This document shows positions 9,240 to 19,928 of a stretch of 64,000 bases of DNA, piece after piece. This stretch comes from Nitrincola schmidtii. GTDB lineage: Bacteria > Pseudomonadota > Gammaproteobacteria > Pseudomonadales > Balneatricaceae. A program made the translations under genes and the position numbers. Location of the stretch: NCBI RefSeq assembly GCF_008973715.1, contig NZ_WBOL01000001.1:305166-369165 (forward strand), read 5' to 3'. Every line of letters begins with the position of its first letter. Within the stretch, counting starts at the first letter, position 1. A model generated the notes under the pieces. The model saw nothing but the letters and a program-made list of their open reading frames with translations, had not been told where the DNA came from and ran no database searches.

Positions 9240-11804
9240 ATGCAACTAAGCGTCTTGGTTATTTACCTTCTGGCCGCGCTGACACCCTGGCTGTACAGCA
9301 AACAACAGGCCCGAACTGCTAACATTTTGGCACTTCTGCCTGCTGCATTGACCCTATGGTTTGCGTCTCACATCCCCTTAATCACCAGTGGTGGCATATT
9401 GGTTCATGAGTACGCATGGATACCCGGCTTAGATATCTCACTGACCATGGTGCTAGATGGTCTATCACTGATGTTCGCGTTATTAATCTGCGGCATTGGT
9501 ACATTTATTCTGCTTTATGCAGGTAGTTACTTAAAAGGTCATAAAGACTTAGCCAGATTTTTAGTTACCCTACTGGCATTTATGGGGTCTATGCTCGGAT
9601 TAATCCTTGCTGACAATCTCATCACCCTATTTGTATTCTGGGAACTGACCAGCATCACCTCATATTTACTGATCGGGTTTAAACACGAAAGTGCTGATGC
9701 TCGTAAAGCAGCCTTGCAAGGTTTGATAGTTACTGTCGGCGGAGGTCTTGCACTGCTCGCAGGGCTTATCATGCTTGCTGGCGCAGGGGGGAGTTACTCG
9801 CTGCAAGAAATCTTCAATAGCTCAGAAGTGTTAAGCGAGCATCCTCTTTATGTGGGCATGATGATCTGTATCCTTTTAGGTGCATTCACCAAATCCGCTC
9901 AATTCCCTTTCCATTTCTGGCTTCCCAATGCCATGGCCGCACCGACGCCTGTCAGTGCTTATCTTCACTCTGCAACCATGGTTAAAGCGGGGATCTATTT
10001 GATGGCTCGTCTCTACCCTGAACTGGGTGGTACAGAGTTCTGGATCAATACACTGACCTCTTTCGGTGCCCTAACCATGCTAACGGGTGCATTTATGGCC
10101 GTTCGCAGCACCGATTTGAAAAAATTGCTTGCCTACTCGACAGTGATGGCTCTAGGTACATTGACTCTGTTGCTAGGTTTAAGTACAGAACTCGCCATGA
10201 TGGCGTTTGCAGCCTATTTACTAGCGCATTCTCTTTATAAAGGTGCGCTGTTTATGCTGGCGGGGATTGTTGACCACGAAACTGGAACTCGTGATGTCAC
10301 ACAACTCGGCGGGCTAAGAAAATTGATGCCAATTACGGCGATCTGCACCTTAATAGCTGCTTTTTCCCTTGCAGGTTTGCCACCGATGTTTGGCTTTGTC
10401 GCAAAAGAATTGTTGCTAGAATCCCTTCTCAAAGGCCCCGTAGGTTTATTAATCATATTAATGGTGATTACATCAGCCATCTTTGTGGTTGTCGTTGCCG
10501 CAGTGATCGCGCTCAAACCTTTCTACGGACGCTTTGTGCCACAAGCTCGTACCATTCATGAAGCACCTAAATTGATGCTAGCTGGACCGGTTGTTTTAAC
10601 AACCTTATCATTGCTTGCGGGCTTGTTCCCTGCTGTGACAGGTCAGTTAATTACCTTACCTGCTTCTATGGCTGTTGCAGGTCAACCGATAGAAGGATAT
10701 TTAGCACTCTGGCACGGCATTAACCTGCCACTGCTTCTATCAATAATCAGCCTTGCCGTAGGTTATGGTCTATACCGTTATTGGGATACCCTAAGGGATA
10801 CCTTGCGCATCCTTAACCCCATCATTGAACGAGGTCCAGAAGCAGGTTATTTCCGCTTTATGCAGGGCATTGTGATTGTCTCAGAGTGGCAAACACGTGT
10901 GCTACAAAATGGTTCGATGCGTAATTACCTTCGCACCATCATACTGACCTTTGTGGGTGTAACAGGCTACACACTACTATGGCGTTACCAAGTTCACTGG
11001 AACTGGGATGTCAGCGTGTATTTACATGAAATAGTCGTTGTACTGATTCTGGTATCAGCCGCAGCCGCCGTCAGTATCACGGGTTCACGACTTGGCGCCG
11101 TAGCAACCATGGGATCAGTAGGCTTCTCAGTTGCCTTAATCTTTATTTTATTCAGTGCAACAGATTTAGGCATCACTCAAATCTTAGTGGAAACACTGAC
11201 CGTCATCCTGCTGGTATTAGTACTCTTCCGCCTTCCGGGTTTCTCCAGCACATCAACCCCTGCGGAGCGCGGCAGAGATGCGTTTGTCGCTGTGCTGACG
11301 GGTGTGCTGATGACATTATTGATCATGATCACTATAGATGTGCAGTTGTTCCCATCCATTTCAGACTACATGATCGAAAACAGTCAGCCTTTAGCTTATG
11401 GACGTAATATCGTTAACGTCATATTAGTAGACTACCGCGCACTGGATACCCTGGGTGAGATCTTCGTACTCGCACTGGCAGCGTTAGGTGTTTACGCCAT
11501 GATTAAATTCCGCCCGGATACACAACCCGGGGCAAACCATTATGCCGGAACTCTAATCCTTCCACCCAAGCAGGTTCCCGAAAAGCATCTAGTGTTGTCA
11601 TTGGATGAGCGTAAGCAGATTAAAGAAGAACAGATTCGTGCAGAAAAATTAAGAATCAAGGCTGAAGCGGAAGCAAAAATTGCCACTGAAACGTCTTCAC
11701 TGACAGCATCCAATTCTTCTAATGCGACTGAAGATGATTCTTTAAACACAACATCTTCCGATGAGCAGAGCAACAACTCAGAATCAAACAAAGGAGCTCA
11801 GTAA
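9240..11804 (+). CDS. mrpA: Na+/H+ antiporter subunit A (MrpA/MnhA)
   Basis: Large membrane subunit (854 residues) of the Mrp multisubunit cation/proton antiporter. The N-terminal half is a NuoL-like proton-translocating module, with [16 protein letters not shown], then [20 protein letters not shown] and [12 protein letters not shown]. From about residue 590 the MbhD-like domain ([28 protein letters not shown]) is followed by an MbhE-like segment. The last 80 residues are unusual: a charged Lys/Glu-rich helix ([20 protein letters not shown]) and then a Ser/Asn/Asp-rich tail. First gene of a seven-gene operon; the stop lies 1 nt before the mrpB start. Confidence 0.95.
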   Translation: MQLSVLVIYLLAALTPWLYSKQQARTANILALLPAALTLWFASHIPLITSGGILVHEYAWIPGLDISLTMVLDGLSLMFALLICGIGTFILLYAGSYLKGHKDLARFLVTLLAFMGSMLGLILADNLITLFVFWELTSITSYLLIGFKHESADARKAALQGLIVTVGGGLALLAGLIMLAGAGGSYSLQEIFNSSEVLSEHPLYVGMMICILLGAFTKSAQFPFHFWLPNAMAAPTPVSAYLHSATMVKAGIYLMARLYPELGGTEFWINTLTSFGALTMLTGAFMAVRSTDLKKLLAYSTVMALGTLTLLLGLSTELAMMAFAAYLLAHSLYKGALFMLAGIVDHETGTRDVTQLGGLRKLMPITAICTLIAAFSLAGLPPMFGFVAKELLLESLLKGPVGLLIILMVITSAIFVVVVAAVIALKPFYGRFVPQARTIHEAPKLMLAGPVVLTTLSLLAGLFPAVTGQLITLPASMAVAGQPIEGYLALWHGINLPLLLSIISLAVGYGLYRYWDTLRDTLRILNPIIERGPEAGYFRFMQGIVIVSEWQTRVLQNGSMRNYLRTIILTFVGVTGYTLLWRYQVHWNWDVSVYLHEIVVVLILVSAAAAVSITGSRLGAVATMGSVGFSVALIFILFSATDLGITQILVETLTVILLVLVLFRLPGFSSTSTPAERGRDAFVAVLTGVLMTLLIMITIDVQLFPSISDYMIENSQPLAYGRNIVNVILVDYRALDTLGEIFVLALAALGVYAMIKFRPDTQPGANHYAGTLILPPKQVPEKHLVLSLDERKQIKEEQIRAEKLRIKAEAEAKIATETSSLTASNSSNATEDDSLNTTSSDEQSNNSESNKGAQ

Positions 11805-11805
11805 C

Positions 11806-12237
11806 ATGATGAAGCCAGGTACGTTGATTCTTCATGTAGCGGCTCGTTTTTTAGTTCCGCTACAGTTACTTTTCTCGGTGTTTTTGTTGCTTCGAGGTCA
11901 CAATGAACCCGGTGGTGGCTTCATTGCAGGTCTTGTTGCCTCAGGAGCCTTTGCGCTGTATCTCTTTACCTTTGGTGCGGTAATGACGCGTGACTTAATG
12001 CGAATCGATCCCCGCAATCTTATCGGCATTGGCTTGTTTTTGGGAATGATTTCAATCTTCCCTGCTTGGTTTCAAGGTGAAGCCTTTTTAACCTCACAAT
12101 GGTGGCCAGTGATGCTTCCAGGTGGCAACGAAATTAAGTTATCGACACCTCTTATTTTTGATATTGGTGTGTACTTTACGGTCTTTGGTTCGGTGATGCT
12201 GATGCTAGTGGCATTGACTGAAACTGAAGAGCGCTAA
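11806..12237 (+). CDS. mrpB: Na+/H+ antiporter subunit B (MrpB/MnhB)
   Basis: Small Mrp subunit of 143 residues with four predicted transmembrane helices and the typical MnhB text [20 protein letters not shown]. The open frame runs upstream inside mrpA, but an AAGGAG (11791-11796) lies 9 nt before the ATG at 11806, one base after the mrpA stop, and gives a standard-length protein. It belongs to the membrane complex exchanging Na+ (or K+) for protons. Translation is probably coupled to mrpA. Confidence 0.93.
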   Translation: MMKPGTLILHVAARFLVPLQLLFSVFLLLRGHNEPGGGFIAGLVASGAFALYLFTFGAVMTRDLMRIDPRNLIGIGLFLGMISIFPAWFQGEAFLTSQWWPVMLPGGNEIKLSTPLIFDIGVYFTVFGSVMLMLVALTETEER

Positions 12238-12250
12238 GAAGGGGAAAACA

Positions 12251-12598
12251 ATGGAACCTATAATGGCAATTGCGGTGGGCTGTTTGTATGCCGCCGCTAT
12301 CTACATGATGCTAAGGCGCAGTATTGTTAAGCTGGTGATTGGCTTAATGCTACTCTCAAATGCGGCTAACTTATTAATATTTACTTCCGCTGGCATGACG
12401 CGCGGCGCTCCTCCTCTGATTCCAGTGGGAGCCATGCAGCCTGAAGGCATCATTGCAGACCCCTTACCGCAAGCATTAATTCTAACCGCGATAGTGATTG
12501 CATTCGGTGTACTCGCATTTGCAGTGGTACTGATACACCGTGCATACAACATTATTCATACCGACAACCTGGATCAGATGAAGGATACCGACACGTGA
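12251..12598 (+). CDS. mrpC: Na+/H+ antiporter subunit C (MrpC/MnhC)
   Basis: NuoK-like subunit of 115 residues with three transmembrane helices. It contains the conserved [20 protein letters not shown] segment and [17 protein letters not shown], both diagnostic of MnhC. A purine-rich GAAGGGGA ribosome site precedes the ATG. The last codons overlap the GTG start of mrpD by four bases. In the Mrp complex this subunit lies between the two NuoL/M/N-like proton modules. Confidence 0.93.
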   Translation: MEPIMAIAVGCLYAAAIYMMLRRSIVKLVIGLMLLSNAANLLIFTSAGMTRGAPPLIPVGAMQPEGIIADPLPQALILTAIVIAFGVLAFAVVLIHRAYNIIHTDNLDQMKDTDT

Positions 12599-14100
12599 GC
12601 CCAGAAGTTGCACTGCCGATAATTGTCCCACTGATGACAGGTACGCTAACACTGTTAGTGTGGCGTTCTAATATGTTGCAAAAAATACTTTCCATTATTG
12701 GAAGTATCGCTTTGCTGATAGCCAGCATCTGGCTATTGGTCAGCGTCAAGGAACAAGGCCACGTCGTTATGTACATGGGCGGCTGGGTTGCGCCCTATGG
12801 TATTACCCTAGTCGCAGACATGCTCAGCGCGATCATGGTTGTACTGACGGGCATGATGGCTGTGGCGATTGCGGTGTTCTCTTTATCGTCTGCATCCGCG
12901 AGCCATGAGCGCTTTGGTTACTACCCTTTAATGCACCTTTTGCTGGCGGGTGTTGCAGGCTCCTTCTTAACTGGCGATATTTTCAACCTGTATGTCTGGT
13001 TTGAAGTGATGCTAGTCGCCTCTTTTGCCCTGCTGATCTTGGGTGGCGAACGCGCTCAAATGGAAGGGGCTGTTAAGTATGTCACTCTAAACCTTCTCTC
13101 CTCAGCAATCTTCCTCAGTGCCATCGGCTTACTCTATGGCTTAGTCGGTACACTCAATATGGCCGATATTGCACTGAAGCTTTCTCAGACTGAGCATACT
13201 GGCCTTGTGGATGTGATTGCGGTCATGTTTATGGTGGCTTTTGGCATCAAAGCAGCAGCTTTTCCGCTGTTTTTCTGGCTACCCGCTTCTTATCATACCG
13301 GCCCTGTCGCTGTTTCTGCCCTATTCGCAGGCTTGTTGACCAAAGTCGGCGTCTATGCACTTTTCCGTGTATTTACGCTTATATTCAACCAGAGTCCAGA
13401 GTTTACTCATCAACTGCTGTTATGGGTGGCTGCATTCACCATGATCACAGGGGTTCTAGGTGCAGCGGCACAGTTTGAGTTCCGTCGAATATTATCATTC
13501 CATATTGTCAGTCAGATCGGCTACATGCTGCTTGGATTGGCGCTGTTTACACCTTTAGCCATTATTGGTGGGGTGTTTTATATCATGCACCATATCATCG
13601 TGAAGACGAATCTATTCCTGATCAGTGGTATTGCACACCGATTACTAGGAACTTACGACTTGAAAAAGCTCGGCGGTTTGTACAAAAGTCGTCCTTTCTT
13701 AAGTGTCATGTTCCTGATACCAGCATTATCACTGGCTGGACTTCCTCCGCTTTCCGGATTTTTTGCAAAATTTATCGTGATTCGCGCAGGGATTGAAGCT
13801 GAAGCTTGGGTGGTCACTGGCGTGGCGTTATTAGTGGGACTACTCACGCTGTACTCCATGATCAAAATCTGGGCTGAGGCTTTCTGGAAAAAGCTACCCG
13901 ATGAAACAGATGGCAGTGGTCTTAATCAAGCCATGACGCCCTCATTGGCAGCGTTATATCTACCTGTGATCATTTTAGCGGCTTGCACCTTATTTATCGG
14001 CTTAAATGGCCAGCCCATTTATATGATGGCTGAATTTTCCGCCCAACAATTGATGAACCCAGCGGGTTATATCGAAGCGGTTCTGGGGGTGAAACCATGA
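12595..14100 (+). CDS. mrpD: Na+/H+ antiporter subunit D (MrpD/MnhD)
   Basis: NuoM/N-like proton-pumping subunit of 501 residues with about fourteen helices. Landmarks are [17 protein letters not shown] with its buried Glu, [20 protein letters not shown], the Lys/His helices [17 protein letters not shown], and [15 protein letters not shown]. It begins with GTG, overlapping the mrpC stop by four bases (GTGA), and its own stop overlaps the ATG of mrpE (ATGA). Such couplings suggest tight stoichiometric translation of the complex. Confidence 0.94.
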   Translation: MSPEVALPIIVPLMTGTLTLLVWRSNMLQKILSIIGSIALLIASIWLLVSVKEQGHVVMYMGGWVAPYGITLVADMLSAIMVVLTGMMAVAIAVFSLSSASASHERFGYYPLMHLLLAGVAGSFLTGDIFNLYVWFEVMLVASFALLILGGERAQMEGAVKYVTLNLLSSAIFLSAIGLLYGLVGTLNMADIALKLSQTEHTGLVDVIAVMFMVAFGIKAAAFPLFFWLPASYHTGPVAVSALFAGLLTKVGVYALFRVFTLIFNQSPEFTHQLLLWVAAFTMITGVLGAAAQFEFRRILSFHIVSQIGYMLLGLALFTPLAIIGGVFYIMHHIIVKTNLFLISGIAHRLLGTYDLKKLGGLYKSRPFLSVMFLIPALSLAGLPPLSGFFAKFIVIRAGIEAEAWVVTGVALLVGLLTLYSMIKIWAEAFWKKLPDETDGSGLNQAMTPSLAALYLPVIILAACTLFIGLNGQPIYMMAEFSAQQLMNPAGYIEAVLGVKP

Positions 14101-14570
14101 TGGGATTTATGTGGAACCTGCTACTCGCACTTATTTGGGTGGTATTAACCGGAGATCTTAGCGGCATTAATCTATTCGCGGGCATGGTTGTTGGCTACAT
14201 CGTCCTAGGACTGATGCAACGCCAAATACCCATGCTAAGGGGGTACACCAGTCGCTTACCACGACTGATTCGCTTTATCTTCTTTTTCTTTAGAGAGTTG
14301 ATCATGGCAAACATGCGTGTTGCCTTTGATATCGTAACTCCTGTTTGGCATATGAAACCCGGTGTGATCGCCTTTCCTCTGGAAGCTCGCACAGAGATGG
14401 AAATCACCATGGTTGCCAACATTATTTCGCTGACACCCGGAACCCTGAGTTTGGATGTTTCCGACGACAGACGGGTGTTATTTATCCATGCGATGTTCCT
14501 TGATGATGAGCAGTCTGTTCGTGATGACCTCAAAGAGATGGAGCGTCGGGTTTTAGAAATCCTTCGCTAA
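14097..14570 (+). CDS. mrpE: Na+/H+ antiporter subunit E (MrpE/MnhE)
   Basis: MnhE subunit of 157 residues: two N-terminal helices, a cytoplasmic domain with LTPGTLSLDVSDDRRVLFIHA, and a Glu-rich C-terminus (MERRVLEILR). The ISLTPGT motif is the family signature. It starts inside the mrpD stop (ATGA). MrpE is a non-pumping accessory subunit that is nevertheless needed for complex activity in characterised systems. Confidence 0.92.
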   Translation: MMGFMWNLLLALIWVVLTGDLSGINLFAGMVVGYIVLGLMQRQIPMLRGYTSRLPRLIRFIFFFFRELIMANMRVAFDIVTPVWHMKPGVIAFPLEARTEMEITMVANIISLTPGTLSLDVSDDRRVLFIHAMFLDDEQSVRDDLKEMERRVLEILR

Positions 14571-14590
14571 CCGATTTAACGGGAGGAACT

Positions 14591-14860
14591 GTGCAATTTG
14601 TCATTTATTTAAGCTTTGCCACGATGAGCTTAGCAATGGTGATTATCTTCATTCGACTGATCATCGGTCCAACGCTACCCGATCGAGTCGTTGCCCTAGA
14701 GCTATTGGCGTCGGTCATCGTTGCTATGATCGGTGCTTATGCCATTTACACTGATACGTCTAGCTTCATCGATGTTGCCATCGTTGCTGCGTTAACTGCA
14801 TTTTTAGCCGCGATAGGCTTTGCTCGATTCTTAGAGCGCGGAGGTCCACGAGATGATTGA
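14591..14860 (+). CDS. mrpF: Na+/H+ antiporter subunit F (MrpF/MnhF)
   Basis: Three-helix membrane protein of 89 residues with the MnhF signature GPTLPDRVVALELL and the Asp-containing final helix SSFIDVAIVAALTAFLAAIGFARFLERG. The start is GTG at 14591 behind a strong GGGAGG ribosome site. The end overlaps mrpG by eight bases. Subunit of the Mrp antiporter membrane complex. Confidence 0.92.
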   Translation: MQFVIYLSFATMSLAMVIIFIRLIIGPTLPDRVVALELLASVIVAMIGAYAIYTDTSSFIDVAIVAALTAFLAAIGFARFLERGGPRDD

Positions 14861-15293
14861 TTGGATAATTAAGTTATTAATGCTTAGTAGCTCTATTTTT
14901 ATTTTACTCGCTGCCATTGGTGTACTTCGATTACCAGACTTGCTGACTCGCATGCATGCCAGCACCAAAGCAGGTGCCTTAGGCATTACCTTGATGATGA
15001 TTGCGGCTAGTTTTCACTTTTTTGATTCTGTGGTGATGGCGAAAAGCTTGGCAGTTATTATTTTCATCCTGATTACTGCACCCATCGCAGCGCATGCTAT
15101 TGGACGAGCAGGTTACTTCGTCGGAGTACCGGTATGGAGTAAAACAGTGAAGGATGAGTTGATCAACTGTTATGATCCAGACTCGCATCGATTAATGAGC
15201 GGATTGGAAACCGAAGAAGAACTGGAGGTTTATCGTCAGAATCTCGACTATAAACCTCGCATTAGAGTCTCTTCTAAAGACAAAAAAGATTAA
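14853..15293 (+). CDS. mrpG: Na+/H+ antiporter subunit G (MrpG/MnhG)
   Basis: Last subunit of the mrp operon, 146 residues. Three transmembrane helices hold the family text GVLRLPDLLTRMHASTKAGA and LITAPIAAHAIGRAGY. A hydrophilic tail of about 45 residues (RIRVSSKDKKD) is cytoplasmic. The ATG lies inside mrpF. With all seven genes in canonical order the complex should be complete; a role in Na+ or pH homeostasis fits the marine-type transporter set around it. Confidence 0.92.
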   Translation: MIDWIIKLLMLSSSIFILLAAIGVLRLPDLLTRMHASTKAGALGITLMMIAASFHFFDSVVMAKSLAVIIFILITAPIAAHAIGRAGYFVGVPVWSKTVKDELINCYDPDSHRLMSGLETEEELEVYRQNLDYKPRIRVSSKDKKD

Positions 15294-15303
15294 GGATAAA
15301 GAG

Positions 15304-15326
15304 CAGCATTACGACTGGTAATGCTG
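15304..15326. terminator. Hairpin at the mrp / aminopeptidase convergence
   Basis: CAGCATTA (15304-15311) and TAATGCTG (15319-15326) form a perfect 8-bp stem around a 7-nt loop. It overlaps the stop codon of the minus-strand aminopeptidase. No T-tract is present on either strand, so a termination role is tentative. Confidence 0.4.
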
Positions 15327-16601
15327 TTCCAATACTTTCGCTAAGCCAAACGCATCCTCGGCCCCGGCGGTTTCTCTAATGGAATGCATCGCAAACTGAG
15401 GAACCCCGACATCAACGGTTGGGATACCGGTTTCCGTCGCAACAATGGGGCCAATCGTGCTACCGCATCCTTGATCACTACGCACCACAAAACTTTGTAC
15501 CTTAACACCTGCCCTATTGGCTAAATCGCGGAATTGAGCGCTGGTTTCGCTATTACTGGCGTAACGTTGATTGGCGTTAACTTTGATCACGGGTCCCTGA
15601 TTTAAGAGTGGCCCGTGATTATCATCATGACGCTCTGCAAAATTCGGATGTATTCCATGCGCATTATCAGCTGAAATAAATAGTGAGTTCGCTAAGATGG
15701 CATAACGATTTGACTCTCTAGGTAACACTCGGTCCAACCATTGAGACAACATAGGGCCTTGAGCACCACAGGCGCTCGCACTGCCAACTTCTTCATGATC
15801 ATTACAGATCAATACTTGCCCTGCCCCCGACGTTGATACCAAAAGTGCCTGCAATCCAATAAAACAGCTTAAGAGATTATCCAAACGAGCAGACACGATA
15901 AAGTTTTCGTCTAAGCCCACTAAGCTAGCTTTTTGACAGTCATAAAATGCCAGTTCGTAGTCCAAAACCTGTTCAATTGAAGTATCCGTGGTCGATAAAA
16001 GCTGCTGTTTCAGTAATTCACGAAAGTCTGGCTTTTCAGTTGCTTGACCTACGATAGGCGGCAAATAGGTTTGCGCATTAATACTTCGTGTGACATTCGC
16101 TTCACGATCAAGATGAATAGCTAAGCTTGGTATAATGGCTATGGGCTTTTGAAAATCAATTAAATGACTTTTAATATCACCTGAGGTTTGTTTAACCGTA
16201 ATACGCCCCGCTAAGGATAGATCACGGTCAAACCAAGGATTGAGCAGAACGCCACCATAAACCTCAACACCGAGTTGGAAATAGCCCTGTTTGAGTAATT
16301 CAGGCTGAGGTTTAACTTTTAAGCAAGGGGAATCAGTATGTGCGCCAGTAAAGCGAATACCTGATTCAAAACCATGACTATCAGTAGGCTGCCTCCACGC
16401 TATAATTGATGAACCATTTCGCGTAGAGTAATAGCCCTTTCCAGCCTCAAGATTCCAATGTGACGACTCGTCTAAAAAAATAAAACCTGCATCATCTAAC
16501 AAGCATCTCATACTCTTGACCGCATGAAAGGGGGTTGGTGATGCATCCAAAAAACTTAATAGTTGTTGGTTAAAAACCTGTTTGTTTAACTTGCTACTCA
16601 C
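15309..16601 (-). CDS. M18 family aminopeptidase
   Basis: Metallo-aminopeptidase of the M18 family (bacterial ApeB/aspartyl-aminopeptidase type), 430 residues and cytosolic. Metal-site motifs are visible: FTGAHTDSPCLKVKP near residue 90, ICNDHEEVGSASACGAQG near residue 265, DNAHG near 315, and the late VPQFAMHSIRE. It removes N-terminal residues, often acidic, from peptides. Convergent with mrpG. Length and motifs match the family throughout, with no missing residues. Confidence 0.92.
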   Translation of the reverse strand: MSSKLNKQVFNQQLLSFLDASPTPFHAVKSMRCLLDDAGFIFLDESSHWNLEAGKGYYSTRNGSSIIAWRQPTDSHGFESGIRFTGAHTDSPCLKVKPQPELLKQGYFQLGVEVYGGVLLNPWFDRDLSLAGRITVKQTSGDIKSHLIDFQKPIAIIPSLAIHLDREANVTRSINAQTYLPPIVGQATEKPDFRELLKQQLLSTTDTSIEQVLDYELAFYDCQKASLVGLDENFIVSARLDNLLSCFIGLQALLVSTSGAGQVLICNDHEEVGSASACGAQGPMLSQWLDRVLPRESNRYAILANSLFISADNAHGIHPNFAERHDDNHGPLLNQGPVIKVNANQRYASNSETSAQFRDLANRAGVKVQSFVVRSDQGCGSTIGPIVATETGIPTVDVGVPQFAMHSIRETAGAEDAFGLAKVLEQHYQS

Positions 16602-16763
16602 AAGCAGCTCCTAAAAATATGTCAACATTTCCTTTATTTTACATTACTCCTGCCGATGACTACACTGGAATATCCTGTATGATTAGAACCAAACATAATG
16701 GAACCAGCGTACACTGAATGATGTCTTACTTCAGAGATGGAATAATCAGGAACTATCCAGACA

Positions 16764-18857
16764 ATGATCAGATTTAAGTTCACAACACTGCTAAGCGTCA
16801 TTTTGATCGCATTGCTGATGCTTTCAATGCCTATTCACGCTCGTTTCACAGCAGAAAGACAGCATGAAGAAGCCTTGTTAGATGTCATAGCATCACTCCA
16901 GCATAATCACTATAGCGGCAAACAACTCAATGAACAGATGTCGTCTGACATTTTTGACCGCTATCTCAAAGATTTAGACCCATCCAGGATCTACCTTTTC
17001 TCTTCTGATGTGAGAGAGTTTGAACATGCCAGAGAAGTTATAGGTCTGGAAATACTGATGGGCAATAGCCAAACAGGCTTTGCTATCTATAATCGCTTTC
17101 ATCAGCGACAGCTTGAACGTCTTAATTTCATGCTCAATCTTTTAAACGATGATAAGCATGTATTTGATTTTAATTCCGAACTAACCATTGAAACAGACAG
17201 GTCTGAAGCAGATTGGATCCGTACTTCTGAAGAAATGGATGAGCATTGGTACAAACGCCTAAAAAATGCCTTAATCAGCTTAAAATTAGCCGATCAAACC
17301 CTTGCAGAAGCACGCGAAACACTGATTCAGCGTTACGAAAGTCAAATCAATCGTCTGGAGCAAACCAATAACGAAGATGTATTTGAACGTTATGCCAACG
17401 CAATTGCTCATGTGTTTGATCCACACAGTCAATATTTATCGCCTCGCAATCAAGAAAATTTCCAGATCAATATGAGCTTGTCTTTAGAGGGAATTGGTGC
17501 AGTACTTCAGGGTGAAGATGAGCATACTAAAGTGGTTAGATTGGTTCCGGGTGGACCCGCCGATCTAGCTGGTCAGCTCCGCCCTTCTGATATTATTGTC
17601 GGTGTTGGTCAAGATGAAGAAGGCCCCATCCAAGACGTGATTGGGTGGAGACTCGACGAAGTGGTTAATTTGATACGTGGCCCGCGTGAAAGCACGGTTC
17701 GCTTACAAATCATCCCAGCCGACTCAATTGATCGCTCAGCTCGTCGTGTCATCACGATTACCCGTGATCGCGTTCGACTTGAGGAACAAGCAGCGCAGCG
17801 CCGCATTATCGATGTTGAACGTCAAGGTCAGCCCTATCGCATCGGTGTTATTGAGATACCCGCTTTCTACATCGACTTTGCTGCTATGCAAGCCGGAGAT
17901 CCAGAATATAAAAGTACCACACGCGATGTAGAGCGTTTAATTGAAGAGTTGAAAACCGAAAATATTGACGCGCTTGTTGTCGATCTTCGCAATAACGGTG
18001 GTGGTTCATTGCGTGAAGCAAATGAATTGACCGGTTTATTTATCAGCCGTGGTCCAACCGTTCAAATTCGTGATGCAACCGGACGGGTTGATATTCTGGG
18101 TGACTTTGACCCGAAAGTAGCCTGGAGTGGTCCTATGGCGGTCATTGTTAATCGCCTCAGTGCATCAGCTTCAGAGATTTTTGCGGGGGCTATACAGGAT
18201 TATAATCGTGGATTAGTGGTAGGCAGTCGCACTTTTGGTAAAGGAACAGTGCAAACATTGCTGCCCCTAGAACACGGCCAAATGAAACTGACACATGCCA
18301 AGTTTTACCGTATTTCTGGTGAAAGTACGCAAAACAAAGGGGTCGAGCCTCATATCATTTTCCCAACACTGTTTGACGAGAAAGTCGTTGGCGAAAGCGC
18401 TTTAGAAGGCGCCCTGCCTTGGGATACTGTTCATCCAGTGCGTCACGGTCGCTTCCCAAGCTTAACACCCGTGTTAGATGATTTAATTCTTCGGCATGAA
18501 AATCGCGTCGCTGAGAACCCTGACTTTGTGTTCATGCAACAGCAAGTTGAACGCAGCAGAGAACAACGTCAATTAACCGAAGTACCCTTAAACATTTCAG
18601 AAGTCCGTGATCAACGTGACGAAGTAGAGCGTTGGCAGATCAGTACGGAAAATGAACGCAGAATGGCTAAGGGTGAACCACCTATTGCTAAATTAAGCGA
18701 TCTAGATGACTTACTTCCCAAAGACAGCCAAGGACGATCCATCAATCCAGAAGCTGAGTCAATTCTATTTGAAACAGCAGAAATCATGGTCGATTTTATA
18801 GATGTTCATCTATCAAATACCGCTCAGACATCTAACAGAGTCGTGAATGGCAACTGA
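16764..18857 (+). CDS. prc: Carboxy-terminal processing (tail-specific) protease Prc
   Basis: Periplasmic S41 protease of 697 residues. A Sec signal peptide covers residues 1-27 (cut after MPIHA). A long helical N-terminal region precedes a PDZ domain around residues 230-320 (SLEGIGAVLQ, GGPADLAGQL). The catalytic core contains VDLRNNGGGSL, the nucleophile region RLSASASEIFAGAIQDY and the general-base Lys in SRTFGKGTVQ. In E. coli, Prc trims FtsI and degrades MepS-type hydrolases and tagged proteins. Its 3' end overlaps the next gene by 11 bp, which suggests coupled translation. Confidence 0.95.
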   Translation: MIRFKFTTLLSVILIALLMLSMPIHARFTAERQHEEALLDVIASLQHNHYSGKQLNEQMSSDIFDRYLKDLDPSRIYLFSSDVREFEHAREVIGLEILMGNSQTGFAIYNRFHQRQLERLNFMLNLLNDDKHVFDFNSELTIETDRSEADWIRTSEEMDEHWYKRLKNALISLKLADQTLAEARETLIQRYESQINRLEQTNNEDVFERYANAIAHVFDPHSQYLSPRNQENFQINMSLSLEGIGAVLQGEDEHTKVVRLVPGGPADLAGQLRPSDIIVGVGQDEEGPIQDVIGWRLDEVVNLIRGPRESTVRLQIIPADSIDRSARRVITITRDRVRLEEQAAQRRIIDVERQGQPYRIGVIEIPAFYIDFAAMQAGDPEYKSTTRDVERLIEELKTENIDALVVDLRNNGGGSLREANELTGLFISRGPTVQIRDATGRVDILGDFDPKVAWSGPMAVIVNRLSASASEIFAGAIQDYNRGLVVGSRTFGKGTVQTLLPLEHGQMKLTHAKFYRISGESTQNKGVEPHIIFPTLFDEKVVGESALEGALPWDTVHPVRHGRFPSLTPVLDDLILRHENRVAENPDFVFMQQQVERSREQRQLTEVPLNISEVRDQRDEVERWQISTENERRMAKGEPPIAKLSDLDDLLPKDSQGRSINPEAESILFETAEIMVDFIDVHLSNTAQTSNRVVNGN

Positions 18858-19689
18858 TGACAAAGAAAAAAAGCCAGCCTCTTCTGATGAAGGGGCTGAG
18901 CAGTCAACCAAAGGTAAGAAGAATCTAGTAAAAATTATTGCTGCACCCATCGTTGTTATCCTCGTAGGCGTAGCCGGCTTCTTCGGCTACGGGGCCCTTC
19001 AGCAACAAACGGCTGCCAACCAAGTTAACCTTGAAAAGTTTGGTTTTGATCTGCGTGGTTCTCAATTCGAATCAACTGAGGGCGTTCTTGGTGAAACCCA
19101 GCTTCCTTCCACATTCGGTACAGAAAACTTAACCCCCGCAGAACGTGTAGTGCATAGCCTTGTTCGCGATAGAGAAAACTTAATTATCGAAAACAGAACA
19201 CTAAGACAGCAAATAGAGGCATTAGAAGTTCAATTACAAAGTTTTGAAGAAGATCGCCGTATTGCTGAACATTTCATGCCAGAAAACTTCAATCAAGAAT
19301 TACAGCGTGTTGAACGTATGCTGATGACTTATTTACGTCAGTCAGCTGATGCACAGCGCTTTAGCAATTTCCGACTCGAAATTATGGCGGCTGCCGGTCG
19401 AATGGAATACGAACGTTTTGTATTTAGTAATTCATTAATGCTGGATGCTGTGCAAAGAACTGAAATTGTTGTCGATTTTTTACCTGCATTCATGTTCTGC
19501 GTGGGTGATGCGGTCGACTTAGCCGCTAACAACTTTAGCGAAGAGCGTGAGATTCGCGACTTTTTGGGCAGTCCTGACAACCATCGTTTATCTCCTATTT
19601 TACAGGAAGATCTTGATATAGTGCTGCCACCTTGCCAAAGAGAACTTCGAACTGCCTTGCAGCAGCACATGGCTCATCTATTACCCTAA
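18847..19689 (+). CDS. Unknown single-pass membrane protein translationally coupled to prc
   Basis: Not recognised. The 280-residue protein has a Lys/Glu-rich cytosolic head (1-26), one transmembrane helix (about 28-48, IIAAPIVVILVGVAGFFGYG), an Asn/Gln-rich linker, a coiled coil around residues 98-140 (RENLIIENRTLRQQIEALEV) and a helical C-terminal domain with two cysteines (MFCVGD and PPCQREL) that could pair in the periplasm. The type II topology places most of it beside Prc. It overlaps prc by 11 bp. A Prc adaptor or envelope scaffold is possible but only inferred from position. Confidence 0.7.
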   Translation: MATDDKEKKPASSDEGAEQSTKGKKNLVKIIAAPIVVILVGVAGFFGYGALQQQTAANQVNLEKFGFDLRGSQFESTEGVLGETQLPSTFGTENLTPAERVVHSLVRDRENLIIENRTLRQQIEALEVQLQSFEEDRRIAEHFMPENFNQELQRVERMLMTYLRQSADAQRFSNFRLEIMAAAGRMEYERFVFSNSLMLDAVQRTEIVVDFLPAFMFCVGDAVDLAANNFSEEREIRDFLGSPDNHRLSPILQEDLDIVLPPCQRELRTALQQHMAHLLP

Positions 19690-19792
19690 CATTAACCTTC
19701 TACTGCAATAAAACAGCTCAAACACCTTTCACATCACTCCTTAAAACTGAGCATTTTTTATGCAAAAGGTATCAACTTATATGCAAGCCCTG

Positions 19793-19928
19793 TATAATTT
19801 GACCTCTTTTTTCGTGGAACTGATACTTCGCCAGTAGCGTATCAGCTAAACGATTAATGCTAACCGACCCTGTATAACTGGCGATACAGGCTGGAAGCTG
19901 CAATTGCGGCAAACTATAGGACAATTTC
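19793..19928 (+). promoter_or_regulatory. rpsA promoter -10 and structured leader
   Basis: A perfect TATAAT lies at 19793-19798; the -35 is poor. The leader can form three successive hairpins: CTGATAC/GTATCAG (19820-19845), CTGTAT/ATACAG (19870-19889) and a short one around GCAATTGC (19897-19910). No strong Shine-Dalgarno precedes the ATG at 19929, only ATAGGACA. The same plan of stacked hairpins with a weak ribosome site is known for autoregulated E. coli rpsA. Confidence 0.6.
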
